A stretch of DNA of 64,000 nt, taken from NCBI GenBank assembly GCA_038503035.1, contig JAVSML010001088.1:114663-178662 (forward strand), read 5' to 3'. Position numbers and translations under genes: made by a program. Within the stretch, counting starts at the first letter, position 1, and the number at the start of each line of letters is the position of its first letter. The stretch comes from Crocodylus rhombifer (lineage: Eukaryota > Chordata > Crocodylia > Crocodylidae). Of the stretch, positions 31,681-43,916 are shown one piece after another. The notes under the pieces are model-generated. The model saw nothing but the letters and a program-made list of their open reading frames with translations. It did not search any database and was not told the origin of the DNA.

Positions 31681-33184
31681 AATCATAGCTGGTGTATTAT
31701 TTGTCACAAATATATACATGATATATAGTGAGACTCTTTATTTAGATAGAGAAGATGGAGAACTTAATTGGCGCTATTATAATTTATCCCAGTTAAGGTT
31801 CTGAACCCAATACTTCATTTTTTATGTTTGAAAGTGAATTCAGAGCTTAAGGAAAGTGACACACTGACAACATTGGAATTTGCAGCCCTTAATCCATTCT
31901 TAATCAGAATAGGAGCTTTACCTCAGTGGCATATCAGTGCAGCTCTCCTTTAACTTAGGAGGGAAAGGGGCATCTAAAGTCCTTTCAATTGCAATAAAAA
32001 TATTCCTCATAATATGACATAATTTCTTTCAATTTTGTTTCTTTTCTTTCAAGCTCTATTTATACCTTTTGTTTTGCTTCCCCCACCCCCACCTTCCCCT
32101 TTATATTTCTATGTGTTTACTTCCCTGTCTTCTCCTCATCCATTGCTTTCCATCCCTTTTTCTTTTCTAGAATTCCAGTTATGGTTCACTATGTTTCAAG
32201 ACCAGTGTGTATTCTGTAACTCTTTTGTGTTCTGTAACTCTACCCACCTTGTTAAGCAAGTAAATCTGGGGAAATAATGTGCTTCAGTGTTTCTCATTCC
32301 TTTCCTTTCCTCACACATGTTATATGCCCCTTTCCAACAAATGCTATAATTCAAAAGTTTTTGACTATGCAATAGTTAAGGCAGAACTCTTAATAAACTT
32401 GTAAGAGTCACTAACTCTGTGACATACTCCGTGGAAGCAGGTAGAATCTGGCACTATCCTAAATAGAAGTAACCTCTTTTTTTTTTTGAGACAGACTAGA
32501 GAATGAAAGTCTAGGTGCCCTTTTTCAGCAGACATAATATCAAGGCAGAGGGGTTATGGTAACACATCCACAATACTCTTAGATTTCACATTGGCAAGGC
32601 CATATAAGTAGACCCAGGGGCTATATGCTGTAGAATAATATTGCATTTCATTTGGATATCAGGATGCAGTAAATGATGATTTTGTGTTAGAATAAAAATG
32701 GAAAGGAAATGGTGTTACTATGAAGCAGCAATACTAAAGGGATGTGTAACTTTATAAGGCTGGGAACAACGTTTTATGACTCAGTTGCTTGAACTGAACT
32801 AGACTCAGCGGTTCTAATATGTAATATCCTGCGGGTGCTGTGCCTCCCACTGTGTGTTCCTTTTGACATTTTGGACAAGTATAAAGAAGACTGGTACTAC
32901 TCAGCTCTTACATCTAGTCTGCTGAGATTCAGAATGACAGATTCCTGGGCTCTGGTTATTTCCTATTCTAATTTGTTTAAAGGTTCTTCAACTGTTTTGA
33001 AAATAGTTAATTCCTAAATTATCTTAGATTTTGAAAATTGCAGAAACTCTGTAAAATTACATTTTTAAATATAATGAATGAATTTTGGCAAAGTTTCTCC
33101 AGAGGACTAGAGTAAGGTTAACACGGTACCCATCTGGGGCAGGGGCGGGAGGACTTGTGGGTATATAGACTGCTCGGTCTGGTT
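31681..33184. other. unassigned AT-rich DNA
   Basis: No element or gene recognised. TCTGTAACTC is duplicated at about 32213 and 32231. A T-rich tract lies near 32475. Confidence 0.5.
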
Positions 33185-34746
33185 TAAACAATTCAGAAGT
33201 TATTAGAGAAAATTTTAAATCAGTTTAATCTGTAAATATCTGGAAGCCAGAGTGAATTTGTTAAGAACAAATAGTATCAGACAAACTTAATTTCCTATTT
33301 TGAGGAGTACCGATTTGGTGGAGATACAGAAGATAGTAGATATATTTGGGCATTAGTAAGGTTTTTCATATAGTTTGGCATGCAATTCTCACAAATAAGT
33401 CAGAGAAATGTAAGTTTGACTGTATCTGCATAATTGGTTGAGTAATCCCTAGCAAAACTAACTATAAAAGGGTCAGCGTCAGCCTGGTAAGGGATCTCAA
33501 GAGGATCTCCACAAATATACGATCAGGGTCTAATATGTTTTAACATTTTAACTTAGAAACAGGAATATGGATCACAGATAACATAAAACTACAACAGATT
33601 GTGAACACAAAAGCATTTTGTTCAAGACAAGGTAGTTGTACCACTCTGCTTGGTATTACTTGGGCCTCAGTTGGAGTACAGGCAGTCCTCAGACTTACGA
33701 CACAATTGGTTCCTGAAAACCACATCTTAAGTCGAAACGTTGTAAATCAGAACCAATGTTATAAATGGGGATTGGTTCCTGAACCAAGGCCTGATATCCT
33801 ATTTCCCCCCAGAACAACCCAGAATTTTGTACTCAATCAATTATAGATGAGTAATATAGCTACATTTATGTATTTATATTGTAAATAGCAATCATACTGA
33901 TTTGGAAGAACTTATTTGAGGAGACTTTGCTGGACATTTTGAAGTGCTCGTTGCTGAACTTTTTGAAGGGTTCTTGGCTGGAGTCTTCTTAGGAGTCTTG
34001 GCTGCAGGTTTTTCTGGAGTCTTTTCTGCTTTCTTAAAGAAAGTGTCCGAAGAAATTTGGACAGATGTTCTCCAGGGAGATGGGTGACACAGCGAACTTG
34101 TTTGTTGGCATGGCTTGGTGTCAGATCAAGTGTTGTAAAGTCAAAACTTACATCAAGAAGTTGAAACAGAGGGTCAATTTATAAACATTGTAAGTGCAAA
34201 ATGTTGTAACTCAAAACGTCGTAAGTCAAGGACTGCCTGTACAGTGTCTATCTGGGAGTGTCGCATTTTAAGAATGAAGTAGAGAAACTGGAAAGGCTGC
34301 AAAAGAGAATGACAAAGATGATAAAAGACTTGGAAATCAAATTGAATGAGGAAAACTTGAAGGCACTAAGAACGTTTAGTTTGGAGCGAGAGATTTCAAG
34401 GAGGAACATAATAACTGTTTTCAAATATTTGAAATGGTCCCATAGAGAAGATGGAGAAATATTGTTCTCCCTTGCTACAAAGGGCAGGGAATTTGCAGTG
34501 AGGTTAAACTGCAGCAAAGGAGATTCAGATTCAGGAAAAGCTTCCTAACTGTTGAACAGTAAAACATTGGAACAAGTTGGCTATATGAACTTCCCTGGTT
34601 TGGATGTTCTCAAGAAGGGGCCTTAAGACTATCTATCACCCAGGATGATTTAGGAATAGCAAAACCTTTTTGCCTTTTTGCAGTAATTTGCAGAGGGCTG
34701 GGCAATTTAATCATCAAGGGCATTTCTGACCCTATGATTTTATGAT
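33185..34746 (+). mobile_element. old CR1/L3-like LINE, split by a DNA transposon
   Basis: Strongly decayed CR1 RT by DNA order: TTTGTTAAGAACAAATAGTATCAGACAAACTTAATTTCC (QTNLI), TTAGTAAGGTTTTTCATA (SKAF), TAATTGGTTGAGTAATCC, then TTGGGCCTCAGTTGGAGTA (LEY) up to 33678. After the 561-bp insert it resumes CAGTGTCTATCTGGG and KLERLQKRMTKMIKD with a 96-residue frame (34258-34548) into the C-terminus. The tail CATTTCTGACCCTATGATTTTATGATG is a CR1 end. It is 5'-truncated. Confidence 0.8.
33677..34241. mobile_element. pogo/Tigger-like element inserted in CR1
   Basis: Element 33679-34239 between TA dinucleotides. Ends CAGGCAGTCCTCAGACTTACGAC and (from the right) CAGGCAGTCCTTGACTTACGAC are nearly perfect inverted repeats. 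GTCGAAACG, GTAAGTC and GTCGTAAG motifs repeat inside both ends. On the minus strand 34060-33898 an open stretch encodes a Lys/Thr/Pro-rich peptide (KKAEKTPEKPAAKTPKK...), of unknown meaning. No DDE transposase is visible. Confidence 0.8.
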
Positions 34747-36790
34747 GTCTAGAAAGAAAATAAGTATTAAAATACCAAAAATAAGGGCAACGAGTTGCTT
34801 GATCATAGTCTGATAAATTATATTACAGTCTTTTTCTTCCCTTATGTTTAGAAAACACAAACTTTAGGTATTTGTGCTTAGACTCTTCACTAACACTTGG
34901 CATTAAATAGTTCATATCGTTTAACAGTAGGGAAATGTATTTGTCTGACAACGTGTAATACACTGTAGATGATCATTTTAAAACAGAAGCTTGTGTCTAT
35001 TGCTTCTGATCTTACAAACTTCATTCTTCTCTAAAAACTTCAGTAAACAAATGGGCTGACAATGCACCCTGAAAATCAAGATACTCAGGTTAGTTTAGGT
35101 GAATGGTGTGTTAATAGCCTTTCATGAAGATTGCTGCACCAAAATCTCTCCCTCTCTCTCTCTCCCCCTCCCATTTTTCCTTGATACAGTACAAAGTTTG
35201 TAGGTTGTCATAATGTATAATAATGACTTCATTTGCTTGTCTTTAGCCTCCATATGTGTGCATAATTATAACACATGATGGTTTCATCTCTCAAATGTTT
35301 TGAATTTTGTTCAGTACAATGCATTTCTCAAGGTATCCTCTTTTGGTTTCACCCTTCAGAATTAGTGACAGGCAAATATTGCTGTAACAGATTCCTTTGC
35401 TAGATTAAGTTTGTTTCAAATACTGATTTTCAATGAAGAGGTTGACATACTATAGAGATAAAAGAATATTAAGCTGCAAAACAATCAATATTGTGAAATG
35501 AAGAAATCCAAGATCAGAACTTGAGTTTGTTCTGGCTTTCCTAGGCCAGGTACAAAAGAAAACAATTAAACAAAACAGATAAAAATTTATTCTCTTTATT
35601 TTATACCTCTCATAAAAAGATGGCATAAAATGAGTACTGGAGATGTGTCTTGGGGCTAAGAATGATATGTTGTGGTAGGAACAAAGGGCTGGAAATTTAG
35701 ATCAGCACTGTGGTCCATTGCACTGCCTAGGAAGCCTGACAAAACCCACAGGTCTATCCAAGTTATGGAGGACTTACCCAAAAGTAATTCATGTTCAAGA
35801 GAGAATAAAGAAGGGTGAAGAGGGGGGAGATAATGATATATGTCTCTTCAGAGGCACAGAACAGAATCTCACTTTTGGTGTGTAAGCTAAAATGGAAAAA
35901 GGTATGGAAGAGTGAAGAATCCTATAAATCTGAAGGCACAAATAAACACCAGAGGAAAAGTAAGCAAGACAGTGGGATTTCATAAGGGCTTGCTTAGAAA
36001 TCATACTTGAAATGAAAAATGGGTACAGCTACCAGACATGAGTTAGCTGAAGATTTCAGGGAAAAGTTGCCAAAAGAGTTAATTGATGTTAGCTGTATGT
36101 GCTAGGAGGAATAAGAGACTTTAAAATTCTGTTTATCAATACTGTTTATTTCTACTAGTAGTAAAATAGAAAAGGAACAACTTGTAAGTAATATTGTATG
36201 TACTGGAATGCAAGCTGACTTTAAATTCAAGATTACTCCCCAGTAATTAGATTCTATACATGGAAAATTTACAAAATTATTTTAATTTTCCATGTATAAG
36301 ATCTAATTATTAGAAGGTTGCCTTAAATTTGCGACAGTGGGGAAAGCAGCCTACCCTGTGCACAAATTGATGAATCCCTTCCTCCATGTTATCAGACAGC
36401 TTTGACCTCTCTCCCCTTACCATAAGCTGCAGCTCCAGCCTATGGCATGGAGCACATGGTACCTCTGGTCTCAGCTGGAGCATGTAGCACCATTCACAGC
36501 AGGGGTGACTCCAGCCCCACTACTACCACCGATGCTGCTGCATAGTATCAGGTCAAACTAACTTTATAGCTGTCTTCTGGGAGAATTGTGAAATTAGCAG
36601 GCAAAAAAAATGTAGTAGCTCAGCTATACTGTTTTTTGTTGTGTTTTTTTAGTAGAGCAGGGAATACTAAATTGAGAGCTTTTGAGCAGAGAGGTAAAAA
36701 ACATGAAAACAAAATAGTGCAATTAGCTGCATCTCAAAATGTATCTCATGATGTTCTGTCTGGGGAAACTTTTAAGCAGGCATTCAATGG
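34747..36790. other. unassigned AT-rich DNA
   Basis: A CT microsatellite lies at 35148-35170 and a palindrome at 36244-36309. No gene. Confidence 0.5.
36244..36309. repeat. 26-bp inverted repeat, AT-rich
   Basis: TAATTAGATTCTATACATGG... pairs with its complement at 36284-36309 with a two-base mismatch; loop 14 bp. Confidence 0.85.
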
Positions 36791-38211
36791 CAGTGGGCAC
36801 GTCTACATGAGACACTATGTCACTGCTGTGGGCATAGACTGTAAAGCCACAGCTACATCACTGTAGGGATTTGCTCTCTCGATATATCACATCACTGTGG
36901 TGATGTAGTGGCTAAAAATAACCGTGCACCGCTGGCACGGTGCAGTAACAGCTGTTAAAGTGCTGTCATTTAGTATTTCCTGAAGGGGGTACTAAATGAC
37001 GGTGCAGTAACAATGGCCCCATAGGCCCACAATACCATGCCCGTTATGTGAGAACTGACCAACATTTTGGTCCCCCAAGACCCAAGTCACAACCTTGTGG
37101 GTTTCACCAGAGGGGGCGACCTGGCAGAACTCTGACCCCTCTGGGCTTGGCATCTCCCCAGAGGAGGGGCTTTCAGTGCTCAGCACCACTCCTCACCCCA
37201 CCATCTCCCCAGCTGCTGCACCCATGTAGCATCTTGGGGAGCCCTGGACAGTGGCTGCCTCACCAGCTATGCACACGTGGCAAATCCCACACTGAAGGGA
37301 CAGCGCTTTCCATCTCCACCCTGGCCCCTGCCCCAACCCCCACCTAGCCCACTTCACTCCCCTAGCATTCCCCATTATGGCAATGACAGTTGTGGTCAGT
37401 CATGGCCACCCACTCTGTGTGCAAGGTTTTGACCTTTATGCAGCACTGACATACTGACTGGGAGTGGTCTCTCTCGTGCATCCCACCTGATAGGGCCTCA
37501 TGAAAACGGGCAGTTGAGTGCCCACCGCAGGCATACTGCCTCTGTATCTCATCTCCAGAGGACCACCAGGTCACACACCTCTTCCTGGGTCCAGTTGGGG
37601 CCCCAGGTGCTTAGCTTAGGTGTACACTTGTGGGCAGGGCTGACAGTGGTGGGGTTGCGCAGGAACAGGGAGCTGGTGCCACAGCCAGCCAGGCAGGAAC
37701 CCTGGGGAGCTCTGGGCTGGGCAGGGGAAGCAGCAGGCTGAAGCCCTTTACAACACTCATCTGTGGCCAAGATGCAGTTCTGGCTAGAGGCACACAAGGC
37801 TTGCAGTCCCCCAAGCTCCTGTGCAGCGTGCCCCAAGACACAAACTGGCTGTAGGCTTTTATACCTTGCAGCTGAGGGCTGCCAAAGAGCAGCCCAGCCC
37901 TGGGGGAAGTGAGGAGGCCAGCCAGGTGCCCTAGAGTTAAGCTCTGGCTGGTCCCTTAGTGGCTGGGCAGACCCAGCAGGGTCAGGCTTTGGGTTACTGC
38001 ACAGTAAGGCATCTACACATGTGTTCCTGAGCAGTAATTAATCAGACATAAATTCAATACCGGCATGATGCAGGTATCAAATTTATACGCAAGTCTGCAT
38101 AAATTGCCATATTTACTGCACAGTATGGTGTGCATGTGTAGATGTGCACCTGTACTGTACAGTAATTTTGGTTACCATGCAGTAAATGTGCACATGTAGA
38201 CGTGCCCACTG
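36791..38211. mobile_element. inverted-repeat DNA element with Myb/SANT-like remnant
   Basis: CAGTGGGCACGTCTACATG (36791-36809) and its exact complement (38193-38211) form perfect 19-bp terminal repeats around 1.4 kb. The outer CAGT/ACTG may be part of the repeat. Subterminal palindromes TTACTGCACAGTAA (37995, 38110) and GTGCAGTAAC occur at both sides. The left 230 bp resemble 61958-62251. The centre holds a decayed minus-strand Myb/SANT-like frame. This makes it the only member of the GGGYRYRTCTACA group in the window that still carries a protein trace, and suggests a PIF/Harbinger origin. Confidence 0.7.
37362..37600 (-). pseudogene. Myb/SANT-like DNA-binding domain remnant
   Basis: The minus strand reads NWTQEEVCDLVVLW, then after a one-base frameshift SGDEIQRQYACGGHSTARF, HEALSGGMHERDHSQSV, QCCIKVKTLHTEW. 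This is the tryptophan-spaced pattern of Myb/SANT-like (MADF-type) domains: WTxEEVxxLLxLW, a central F..IA..M..RGH and a QCR.KVK.L...Y helix. PIF/Harbinger transposons encode such a protein beside the DDE nuclease, and it guides the nuclease to terminal repeats. A domesticated host gene copy is an alternative, but the frameshift and position inside perfect terminal repeats favour a transposon. Confidence 0.65.
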
Positions 38212-38279
38212 TGTAGTGGCTTATTTACTGCACAGTAAATTTATTGCACAGTAAATTTAGGCTGGAGTAAATGCAGAGG

Positions 38280-38870
38280 CCTGGGGTGGTGTGGGAGCCA
38301 GGTCATCCCTGGCACCCCATGCCTCCATGCTGGGACCTAAGTCACTCCAGGCCTCCATTGCGGACTCAGGCCAACCCATGCTTTACACAGAGCAATGCTC
38401 AGTGTGGGTTCTAGCACGGTTTCATGGAATGCCAGGGATTCTTTGGCTCCCAGCACTGCCCCATCCCTCCAAGTGAAGCACATGTTGGTGCAGAACCCGG
38501 TGCTGGTCTTAGCATGAAGGAACAGGACACCTCGGCTCCCGTACCTCCTGGAGCCCACTTCTTTAAGCAGTGAAAGCCTGGAGTTCCCAACTTCTGGAGA
38601 TGCTGCTTCAGCATCTCCCAGGTGCACCTGCTTAAGGAAGGAATACTGGGCTTTCCTCACTTAAGGTGATATGCCTGGGGGACTCTAGGGGTGTGACTCC
38701 ATAACTGGGGAAATCCTGGCTTTCTTTGCTTACTCAAATGTGCCCTGAGATTCCCCAGAGTGTGTCTCTGTAAGAGGGGACAGCCAGACAGGCACTCCAG
38801 GGGCTTGATCCTGCCTGAGAATTCCTAGAATGTGCATGATCGGGCCCCATACACTTCTGGAGCATCTGCC
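38280..38870. repeat. possible degenerate tandem repeat, about 69 bp
   Basis: Blocks CTGGGCTTTCCTCACTTAAGG (38648), CCTGGCTTTCTTTGCTTACTC (38715) and looser copies near 38578 and 38785 are spaced about 67-70 bp, with shared GAG-TCC...GTGTGACTCC/GTGTGTCTC endings. Divergence is high. Confidence 0.4.
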
Positions 38871-39024
38871 TAGGGCAGATGTTTGCCTGCCACCAAGCAA
38901 ACAGATGTTCATCACAATCTACCACCTTTCTAATGGCCACAGATTTGGGGCATTTGTGGCACTGCAATGGGTATAGATGTCAGTTTGATTGAAGATGTTT
39001 ATAGTGGCGCAGAGGTGAGGAAGG

Positions 39025-39125
39025 GTCTGTTCTCACCCTTAGATATTGTTTTATCTCTAAGGTGCTACCCTGCCTTGCCTTCTGTCTGACTTTGGACTAA
39101 TATGAGTAATTACCTCTCTCTCTTT
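39025..39125 (+). mobile_element. PLE-type 3' tail (unsplit)
   Basis: TTAGATATTGTTTTATCTCTAAGGTGCTACCCTGCC then CTTCTGTCTGACTTTGGACTAATATG. Same tail as the pieces at 30164-30226 and 31612-31680. No coding part next to it. Confidence 0.5.
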
Positions 39126-39149
39126 CCAGTAGAGATAAGGAAGTGTCCA

Positions 39150-39624
39150 TGCTGTTTTTCAAGGCATTTGGGGTGAAACTGCATCTAGAATACTATGTTT
39201 CCATGTTGAAAAATGATGAATCAAACTGGAGCAAATGCACGGAAGGGCTTGTAGGATGATCCAGGGAATGGTGAGCCAAACTTGTAGAAGTTAGTCTAGA
39301 AAACAAATGCCAGAGAGACATGTGATTTCTGGCTATAGATAGATTAGGGGGTAAACACCAAAGGGAGGGAAAGAAGCCATTTTAGCCAAAGGAAAATGTT
39401 ATTACCAGAACACGTTCTGAAAGTTCTTACCTTTAAAACAGTGAAGTTCTGTAATAGTCTTCCAACTAGAGTAGTTGGGGCAATAAAAAGAAAAACAAAC
39501 AAAACTATTTTTAAGATGAATCTTGAAAGGTTACAAAAGAAAGTGTATGACATAGTACCTACAATAGCAGGGGACTGGACCCTGACCCAGGAGGTCACTT
39601 CCAGTCTTATGATACTATTCTAAT
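39150..39624 (+). mobile_element. old CR1 3' fragment
   Basis: CATCTAGAATACTATGTTTCCATG (LEYCVSM-like) opens the RT C-terminus. AGTTCTGTAATAGTCTTCCAACTAGAGTAGTTGGG follows (WNSLP...VVG), then GGGACTGGACCCTGACCCAGGAGGTCACTTCCAGTCTTATGATACTATTC, a CR1-type end. Strongly diverged. Confidence 0.7.
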
Positions 39625-42600
39625 ATGCTTGATCAAGATTTGGATGAGAAGAAATAGAATGAAGCAATAGAAAACAGAAGTAAGGGTGGATGGCAGAAAA
39701 TAATTAGAGGTAATGATGAATGTGAAATCAATTTCTTAATCTAAGGGAATTTTTCTATAGTTTTTTTTTTTGGGTTGTACATATATTATTTCTAAAATTG
39801 GTTATTTGTGGAGAATACTGAAACTCTGGCTGCTTTTAGGAGTCTGTGAGCTAGCAATAACCTGTAGTACTTTTGTCCATCTTTATTTGCCCTAACAATT
39901 GTAACCATTTTTAAGTTAGTTCAATGGCTCTTTTAATTGTTTTTGGCATACTTCCTCTCCATTGTTGTGGAGTTGCCTAATGTGTTAACTCATGCTTTCA
40001 GCATTGCTGATCATTGATATATTGCAGGGTCTCCTTCTTTCCCAATAAGATGTTCTTTGGCAACTCCAAGCACTAAGCAATAGTCACTAAGCAACAAAAA
40101 TCAGTTTTTGTTGACTAAAATGCAACTGACTACTTACGAGAAGGCAAAATTAACTCAGTCCTTAAATCAGTTACCCTGGTAATTACAATGCAGTTTTATC
40201 AAAGTACAGAATCTGAATTAGTGGAATTGTTTATGTACATAAAGTTATGCACATGCTTAGTGCTTAACTAGGTGGGTTTTTGCAGAATCTTTTTCAGAGT
40301 ATCCCCCTCCCCTCAATAATGTACTGAGCCACTGGTTATCATGCTGACCAGTGCTGCCTCCTTGTTTCTTTGTACTCTTCTGTCTGTCCATATTCATTCA
40401 AACCTTGATTATAAACTTTGTGGTAGGGATTGTCTTTTTATTTTGTGTTTGCGTGGTGCCGTGACTAGCTCTCCAAGCACTCTAATGCAAATAATAAATA
40501 ACAATAATTGTGTGATGATGATTTTAATGGAAATTTTAAGGTATTTCATAAGGAAATGGCACTTTTTCAAATACTTACATGTAAATGTGCTATTATAAAC
40601 ATGCAAGTTGCCTTGAGATGGGTATTTGCTCAAGGATCACTCTGAAAAATGCAAACAACAATTTTCTATTATTTATTAGAATATTTCTGAGATAACAGCA
40701 ATTGTTATGCCTCTCCGTAGAGTTCCCTATCAGAATAAGTTTTTCTCCACTGACTCTTGGTATACACAGTAAAAAAGCTATTAACACAATAATAAAATGG
40801 ACAAGCTTTCTCTTTCTTTTTTTGATTTTCATTATATGATAATCTTATCTGGATATTGGAAAAGGAAGAAACTCCATTTGTTACAGAGAAAAAATAATCT
40901 TAAACAGTAAACACCCTTGAGGGCAAAGAAGGACAAGATGCCATTCATTAAACAGATAGATTGGAGATCCCTAGCTCCATTTCAGTAGTGAGGGGGATGG
41001 CACTTGCCATCTCCTCCCTCACCACCAACACTGGCAGAGGCATCTTTGGGTGGTCATCAATCACCACTGGCTGCCGCCAATGCTGCTGGCGGTGTCTGTG
41101 GGTGGTCGCTGACCACTGGTCAGCCCTCGCCACTCCCCCTCCTGCTGCCAACACCCCCGTGGCCAGCTGCAGGAGCTTCCTGCTCGCTGCCGCCATATTC
41201 CAAACTGTTAAATGGAAAATTGTCCCATGTTAAGTAGATTTATTTTTGTTTTGAAAGAAAGAAAAAAACCTTAGAACTGTTTGTGTTCACTGTCTCCCAA
41301 TTGTAATTTTCCTCATGTTTTCCAATATTATTCTAGTTTAATATCTGGAAACATCAAAATTTTTAGTTTAATTGTGGCAGATCCAAGATGAGAAAAGAAA
41401 AATCAAGTCTATAATGGAAAGCAACCCTAAATACACATATTCCATATAAAGAAAGTGTAATCAAATCTAAATGGTCCAAGGCCTTGGGAGATACCTAATA
41501 AATATTTTTTATTTTATAAACAAAGAACAAGCTGATAAGTATTTTTTTAATGTTCTAGTCATTAGGTATTAAACTATTTTCATATAATTTCTGGTTTATG
41601 TATCCTGGCCTCCTATACTTTTTTTCTCTTCAGTGGTCTTCATTGTAGTAGCTCAGTTAGAGAAATGCTGGAGGCAGCCATTTGTCTTTAAAATGCTGGG
41701 TGAATCACTTTGTAGTGATTTTTCTTTTTTTCTGTCCCAGATGAATAGTTTAGATTAAATGGACTATAAATGAAGAAATCTATATTTACTCCTTTGAGGG
41801 TAAAACCCAGGAGCTGGGTTTGAAAGATTCCTAACAACACTTTATCCTAGGATTTTCTTGGCCATGCAAGACATGAAAATGTGGATAATCATTCTGCAGG
41901 AGAGATGTTAAAATTCTCAGGACATATAAAGATAAAAATGTGACAGCTACTGCTGCTTTTAGGGCTTTGATGCCAATAGATGGTTTTTTGCTACATCCAT
42001 TCTAATAGTGATACTGAGCTGTTACATAGTTATTTGCAATTGACCACAACCATCTCTCAATTTTTCAGGCATTTTTCTTTCTATACAAGAGATGTTATTG
42101 CCCACTTAAATGTAACTCATTTTCAGACTTTCCCACTAGCAAGGAGTGCTTGTCAGAATGTCAGAAATGTGTTTAAGAGTCCCCCCAAATGTTTTAAGGT
42201 ATTGTAACCTACACAAAGCCCTATTCAAAATGGATATTAATGAGTTTTATAAAGTTCCGCAGACTCCTTTTCTTGTATGGAGCGACACTGGGAAGAGGTG
42301 TTACAGGAGGCAGCCTTTGTGTAAGGAGTGATGTCCCCTGCTCTGTATAAAGTGTTCTTGAGAGTAGAAACAGTTGCTTTTGCACCTTGTGGTTCCTACC
42401 TTTTAGGTAGTGCTGAGTGCAGTGAAAGAGGGATAGGTAAGGTGGTAGAAGGAGAAAAAAAAAGGCAATCCCTCCTTTTTTTTTTTGTAGGAGGAAGCAT
42501 AGCAGCAGAGTTCAGAAGGAGCTCTCCACTGCCTTATTTTCTGGCATGGGAAAAAAGAGAAGGCAAGCATATGAAGACCTGCAGAAAAAAACAAATTTGA

Positions 42601-43096
42601 AAGTGCTTCCAATCTGATCCAGTTCTTTGGATATGAAAGAATTCAAAGCACTCGTCTAAATGCTGTGGCAAATCCCTGCCTTGTCTGGAATGCCCAGTGA
42701 GCTCCTGTTCCTGAGATAGTCAGTTTGGGGGATACTTGCCCCTGCAAACATCCTCTGATAGTAATTTAACCTCACAAAATACTCTGGAGAAAAAGTTTGC
42801 ATGTTTGACTGCTGTTTAAGAACAGAAGTGCCATCCCCTTGAAATGTATGTTTGTGGTGAGCATTTGTTTTATTTGGATTCCTGCAGCTATTTGACTAAT
42901 CCTTCCAGGCCCACCTGCCAACATTACCCCTTATGAAAAAGTTCATCTTCTTCAGACCTGTCAGTGTACATGTCTTCTAATTTTAGTGTCCCATTCTGAG
43001 GCTGGCTGGGAATGTAGGACTAGCTGGCCAAGAAGTCAAGGAACTACATATATGGTCTGATGAAACTCCTCTTGCTGCATGCAGTTGATGTCTATT
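39625..43096. other. unassigned DNA
   Basis: AT-rich unique sequence. 40975-41200 is an isolated GC-rich block with CpGs (TGCCGCCA, GGTGGTCGCTGACC) and opposed ORFs; it may be a repeat or a small CpG island remnant. 42435-42490 has A and T homopolymers. No gene recognised. Confidence 0.45.
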
Positions 43097-43858
43097 GTAG
43101 ACAACAGGGGGGATCCAGGATTTTGGAAAGGTGGGTGTGGGAGCAGAAACCTGCACTAACAGAGGGGGCTGCATCCTGGCTCCCAGCCTCCCCTCCCCAG
43201 TCACCAGAGCAGGCAGACTGTGCTGCAAGAGCAGCAGTGCAAGAATTTTTTTGTGATATCCCTCAAGCAAAGGTTCTTCTTTTTTCCCCCCTCCCTCCCC
43301 CTCCATGCTCCACTGCATGTTCCCTTGCCTCCCATTTCCCGTCCCTCCTGACCACCACCCACTCCATCCCCAGGCCTGCTGCTGCTGCTACCACTGTCCC
43401 CAGCTGAGTCCTGGGTGAGTGAGTGAGTGGAAGGAGGGGGGATATTCCAGAGTGCTGCAGCCAGGCTGCATGTGGACCCAGACTGTGCTAGAGATAATGG
43501 TGGCAGTGGGTGGTCTCCCTTCCCCTATGCCTGCTCCCAGGCTGGCAGGGAACACTGGGAGTACTGGGCAGTGGAGGGATCTGCATGCTGCTGCTACTGT
43601 TTACAGCTGAGCCCAGCTCTTTCTGGAGCCAGATGGAATGGACAAAAGTGGCTCTGGAGTTCTTTCCTCCACCCCAGGGCAGCCAGCCAGTGGCAGCGGT
43701 GGATGGGGTACAGAAAGGAACAGGAAGGGAAAGGAGGGCAGAATTCTTACTCGTTTCAGGGACTTAAAGTCACCAGTTACTTCTCCCATGCCATTGTCAA
43801 TTGCAAGGCAGGTGTGTCCACATACCCTCCCATACCGCTGGTCCACCCTTGTAGACAA
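43097..43858. mobile_element. hAT-type non-autonomous element, 746 bp
   Basis: GTAGACAA at 43097-43104 is repeated exactly at 43851-43858, an 8-bp target duplication as made by hAT transposases. The element 43105-43850 begins CAGGGGGGATCCAGGATTTTGG, close to the CAGGGGCGGATCCAGGATTTT ends of a known vertebrate hAT group. The right end, read inward, is AAGGGTGGACCAG, an imperfect inverted repeat. The GC-rich centre, including CTGCTGCTGCTG, has ORFs on both strands without transposase motifs (no hATC-type block seen). Confidence 0.75.
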
Positions 43859-43916
43859 ATCTTTATGAGATTTTGTAGGCACCATTTTTTTACTTCTAAT
43901 GAGATTCAGTGACCAC

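Noticed and set aside
37514..37854. Plus-strand ORFs over the Myb/SANT region
   Set aside because: They are antisense shadows of the minus-strand Myb/SANT-like frame and its GC-rich flank.
40975..41200. CpG-island promoter of a host gene
   Set aside because: Only about 225 bp, no adjacent exon or leader, and opposed ORFs due to composition.
43060..43912. ORF cluster including a 161-residue plus-strand frame
   Set aside because: Falls within the hAT-type unit, crosses its right boundary, and overlaps frames in the other orientations; no transposase signature.
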